Source: JBMFVE01 sp049966155
Lineage (GTDB): Bacteria; Bacteroidota; Ignavibacteria; Kryptoniales; JAKASW01
Reading direction: 5' to 3'
NCBI GenBank assembly: GCA_049966155.1
Contig: JBMFVE010000003.1
Coordinates: forward strand, 62,001-126,000
DNA: 64,000 nucleotides
Positions 62,748-64,000 of this stretch are shown one piece after another; the stretch's first letter is position 1; every line of letters begins with the position of its first letter. The notes beneath the pieces were generated by a model. That model did not search any database, had not been told where the DNA came from, and worked only from the letters and a program-made list of their open reading frames with translations. Position numbers and translations under genes: made by a program.

Positions 62748-63686
62748 ATGTTAAAATTGTATTACTATAGCAAGTCCGACCTTCGTTATAAAGCGGTTGG
62801 AAGGGTAAAATTGACGATGGCATTAGTTTCCATTGTCTTAAGCACATCATTTGCTACGATGCTTTCTGGTTATCTGGGAATTGACTTCCTGGGATTGAAA
62901 AGTTTGAGGTCGGATCGGCTTGAAAGGGAAAATACGGTTCTAAGGGCACAGCTTGCTTCTCTGGATGACAGGCTATCAAATTTTCAGAAGATTCTTCAAG
63001 AATTAGCACAAAGTGACGATCAGCTGCGTATGTCTGTTAATTTGCCGAAATTATCAACCGATGTGCGCCAGGTTGCGGTTGGCGGCGTGGAAACAAACAG
63101 GGACTATGGCGTTTCTGAGAGTGCAAACAAGCTGATTGCTAATGCAGTGTCGTCTCTTGAAAAACTTGAGCGAACTGCAAAACTACAGGAGGCAAGTTAT
63201 CAGTCAATACTTGATAGGTATAAACAAAATCAAAAGCTCTTTGCACATTTGCCAGCTATTGATCCGCTTGAGGGTCAGGGAGTTATTACCGACGGCTTTG
63301 GCATGAGGATGCATCCAATCCTTCATATCAGGCTGATGCACGAAGGAATTGACCTGGAATGTGAGACCGGTACCCCTGTGTATGCTACAGGTGATGGCGA
63401 GGTTAGTTATGTGGGCCGCCGAGGTGGATATGGGCTGGTAGTTGAGATAGACCACGGTTTCGGTTATTCAACTCTGTACGGTCATCTTGAGAAGTCGCTT
63501 GTTACTGAGGGACAGAGGGTAAAACGCGGACAGAAGATCGCGTTGAGTGGGGAGTCCGGTCTTGTAACAGGTCCACACCTGCACTACGAGGTTATCAAGG
63601 ATGGTATTCACGTAGACCCGACGGGTTACTTTTTCGATGGCAGAGAGTATTATTCTATTAACTACAATGAACTTGCGAAGAAATAA
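62748..63686 (+). CDS. M23-family peptidoglycan endopeptidase, membrane-anchored
   Basis: A 312-residue enzyme with one N-terminal membrane helix (about residues 25-47), a coiled coil (about 55-95, LERENTVLRAQLASLDDRL) and a lysostaphin-type M23 domain from about 175. Zinc ligands are His and Asp in MHEGIDLEC and the His in HLHYEV; the upstream FGMRMHPILH is the typical preceding loop. Such proteins cut peptide crosslinks in the cell wall, or act as activators when degenerate; here all ligands look intact. AAGGAG lies seven bases before the ATG. The DUF2795 gene follows 54 bases downstream. Confidence 0.93.
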   Translation: MLKLYYYSKSDLRYKAVGRVKLTMALVSIVLSTSFATMLSGYLGIDFLGLKSLRSDRLERENTVLRAQLASLDDRLSNFQKILQELAQSDDQLRMSVNLPKLSTDVRQVAVGGVETNRDYGVSESANKLIANAVSSLEKLERTAKLQEASYQSILDRYKQNQKLFAHLPAIDPLEGQGVITDGFGMRMHPILHIRLMHEGIDLECETGTPVYATGDGEVSYVGRRGGYGLVVEIDHGFGYSTLYGHLEKSLVTEGQRVKRGQKIALSGESGLVTGPHLHYEVIKDGIHVDPTGYFFDGREYYSINYNELAKK

Positions 63687-63740
63687 AAATATTTTTCAGA
63701 TCCAATGATGCTCAGTACACAAAGAAAGGAGGTAGCTTCT

Positions 63741-63965
63741 ATGATATGGACGCCGGAATTAGCTGCATATCTCGAGGATGCCCCGTGGCCCGCGACAAAA
63801 GATGAACTAATTGATTACGCGGTTCGGACAGGTGCTCCTATCGAGGTCATTGAAAATCTTCGTGAGCTCGAGGACACAGGTGAACCTTATGAGGGCATTG
63901 AAGAAATCTGGCCCGACTACCCGAGCGACGATGATTTCTTCTATGAAGATGAAGGCGAGTATTGA
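63741..63965 (+). CDS. DUF2795-domain protein
   Basis: A 74-residue acidic protein starting MIWTPELAAYLEDAPWPATKDELIDYAVRTGAP, matching DUF2795 (PF11387), whose members carry a repeated L-x-x-A-x-x-P-A-x-[KR]-x-[DE]-L motif. The acidic tail (DYPSDDDFFYEDEGEY) is notable. The start is ATG 63741: AAGGAGG lies eight bases before it, while an earlier ATG at 63705 lacks such a site. Function unknown. The final 35 bases of the window hold no further gene. Confidence 0.85.
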   Translation: MIWTPELAAYLEDAPWPATKDELIDYAVRTGAPIEVIENLRELEDTGEPYEGIEEIWPDYPSDDDFFYEDEGEY

Positions 63966-64000
63966 TCGAGCAGACATTTTTAAGAAAAGCCCGCCTTTGG

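Overview
The window is a chromosomal segment from a Bacteroidota-Chlorobiota relative. The best fit is an Ignavibacteria/Kryptonia-like lineage of the FCB group. The evidence is family content rather than any marker gene: a full-length SprA-type outer-membrane translocon, a GWxTD-domain protein, a DUF2723 membrane protein, an S46 dipeptidyl peptidase, a DUF1573 protein and a DUF2795 protein. These combine with ordinary Gram-negative housekeeping genes. Genes are densely packed. Two starts are clearly TTG behind a GGAGG ribosome binding site. I see no insertion sequence, prophage, integrase, CRISPR array, rRNA or replication origin, so this looks like core genome and not an island.

Layout. Bases 1-3500: tail of a phosphoesterase, then a leftward group (flippase, Trm112-like zinc protein, accA) and tRNA-Leu(CAA). 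3660-8320: secD, secF, a STAS protein and purA. 8370-12625 (leftward): a periplasmic PpiD/SurA-type foldase with a small outer-membrane barrel, and an orphan radical SAM protein. 13012-15083: a two-gene metal ABC transporter behind a perfect palindrome, then a DUF134 regulator. 15150-23134: a crotonase-fold protein, purK-purE, a FabL-like enoyl-ACP reductase, GWxTD protein, RRM protein, tRNA-Thr(CGT), thiL and a GDPD. 23216-30527: a lipoprotein, S46 peptidase, pepD and an OPT peptide transporter, a cluster with a peptide-use theme. 30709-45494: a 1534-residue hybrid histidine kinase, sprA, tadA, an adenylate-type cyclase and an alpha/beta hydrolase. 45504-53865: a long leftward series (DUF72, phzF-like, pfkB-like, mtnA, recO, degP-like, aroC, acyltransferase). 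54027-60515: DUF2723 protein, tRNA-Leu(TAG), then tig-clpP-small membrane protein-clpX. 60575-64000: DUF1573 and NYN proteins, a probable structured RNA, a small membrane protein, an M23 peptidase and a DUF2795 protein.

Several parts fit together around the cell envelope. SecD/SecF drive export, PpiD and DegP handle folding and quality control in the periplasm, SprA is the outer-membrane pore of type IX secretion, and the M23 enzyme trims peptidoglycan. Trigger factor with ClpP/ClpX is the cytoplasmic counterpart. The S46 peptidase releases dipeptides outside the inner membrane, the OPT protein can import peptides and PepD can split dipeptides inside.

The least explained sequence is 61744-62221. 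It holds a 15-bp palindrome, a long-range 20-bp paired element and a strong intrinsic terminator lying directly against a small membrane-protein gene. Next in interest is a 54-codon membrane protein set between clpP and clpX with an ATGA overlap. No large undescribed multi-gene system is evident.
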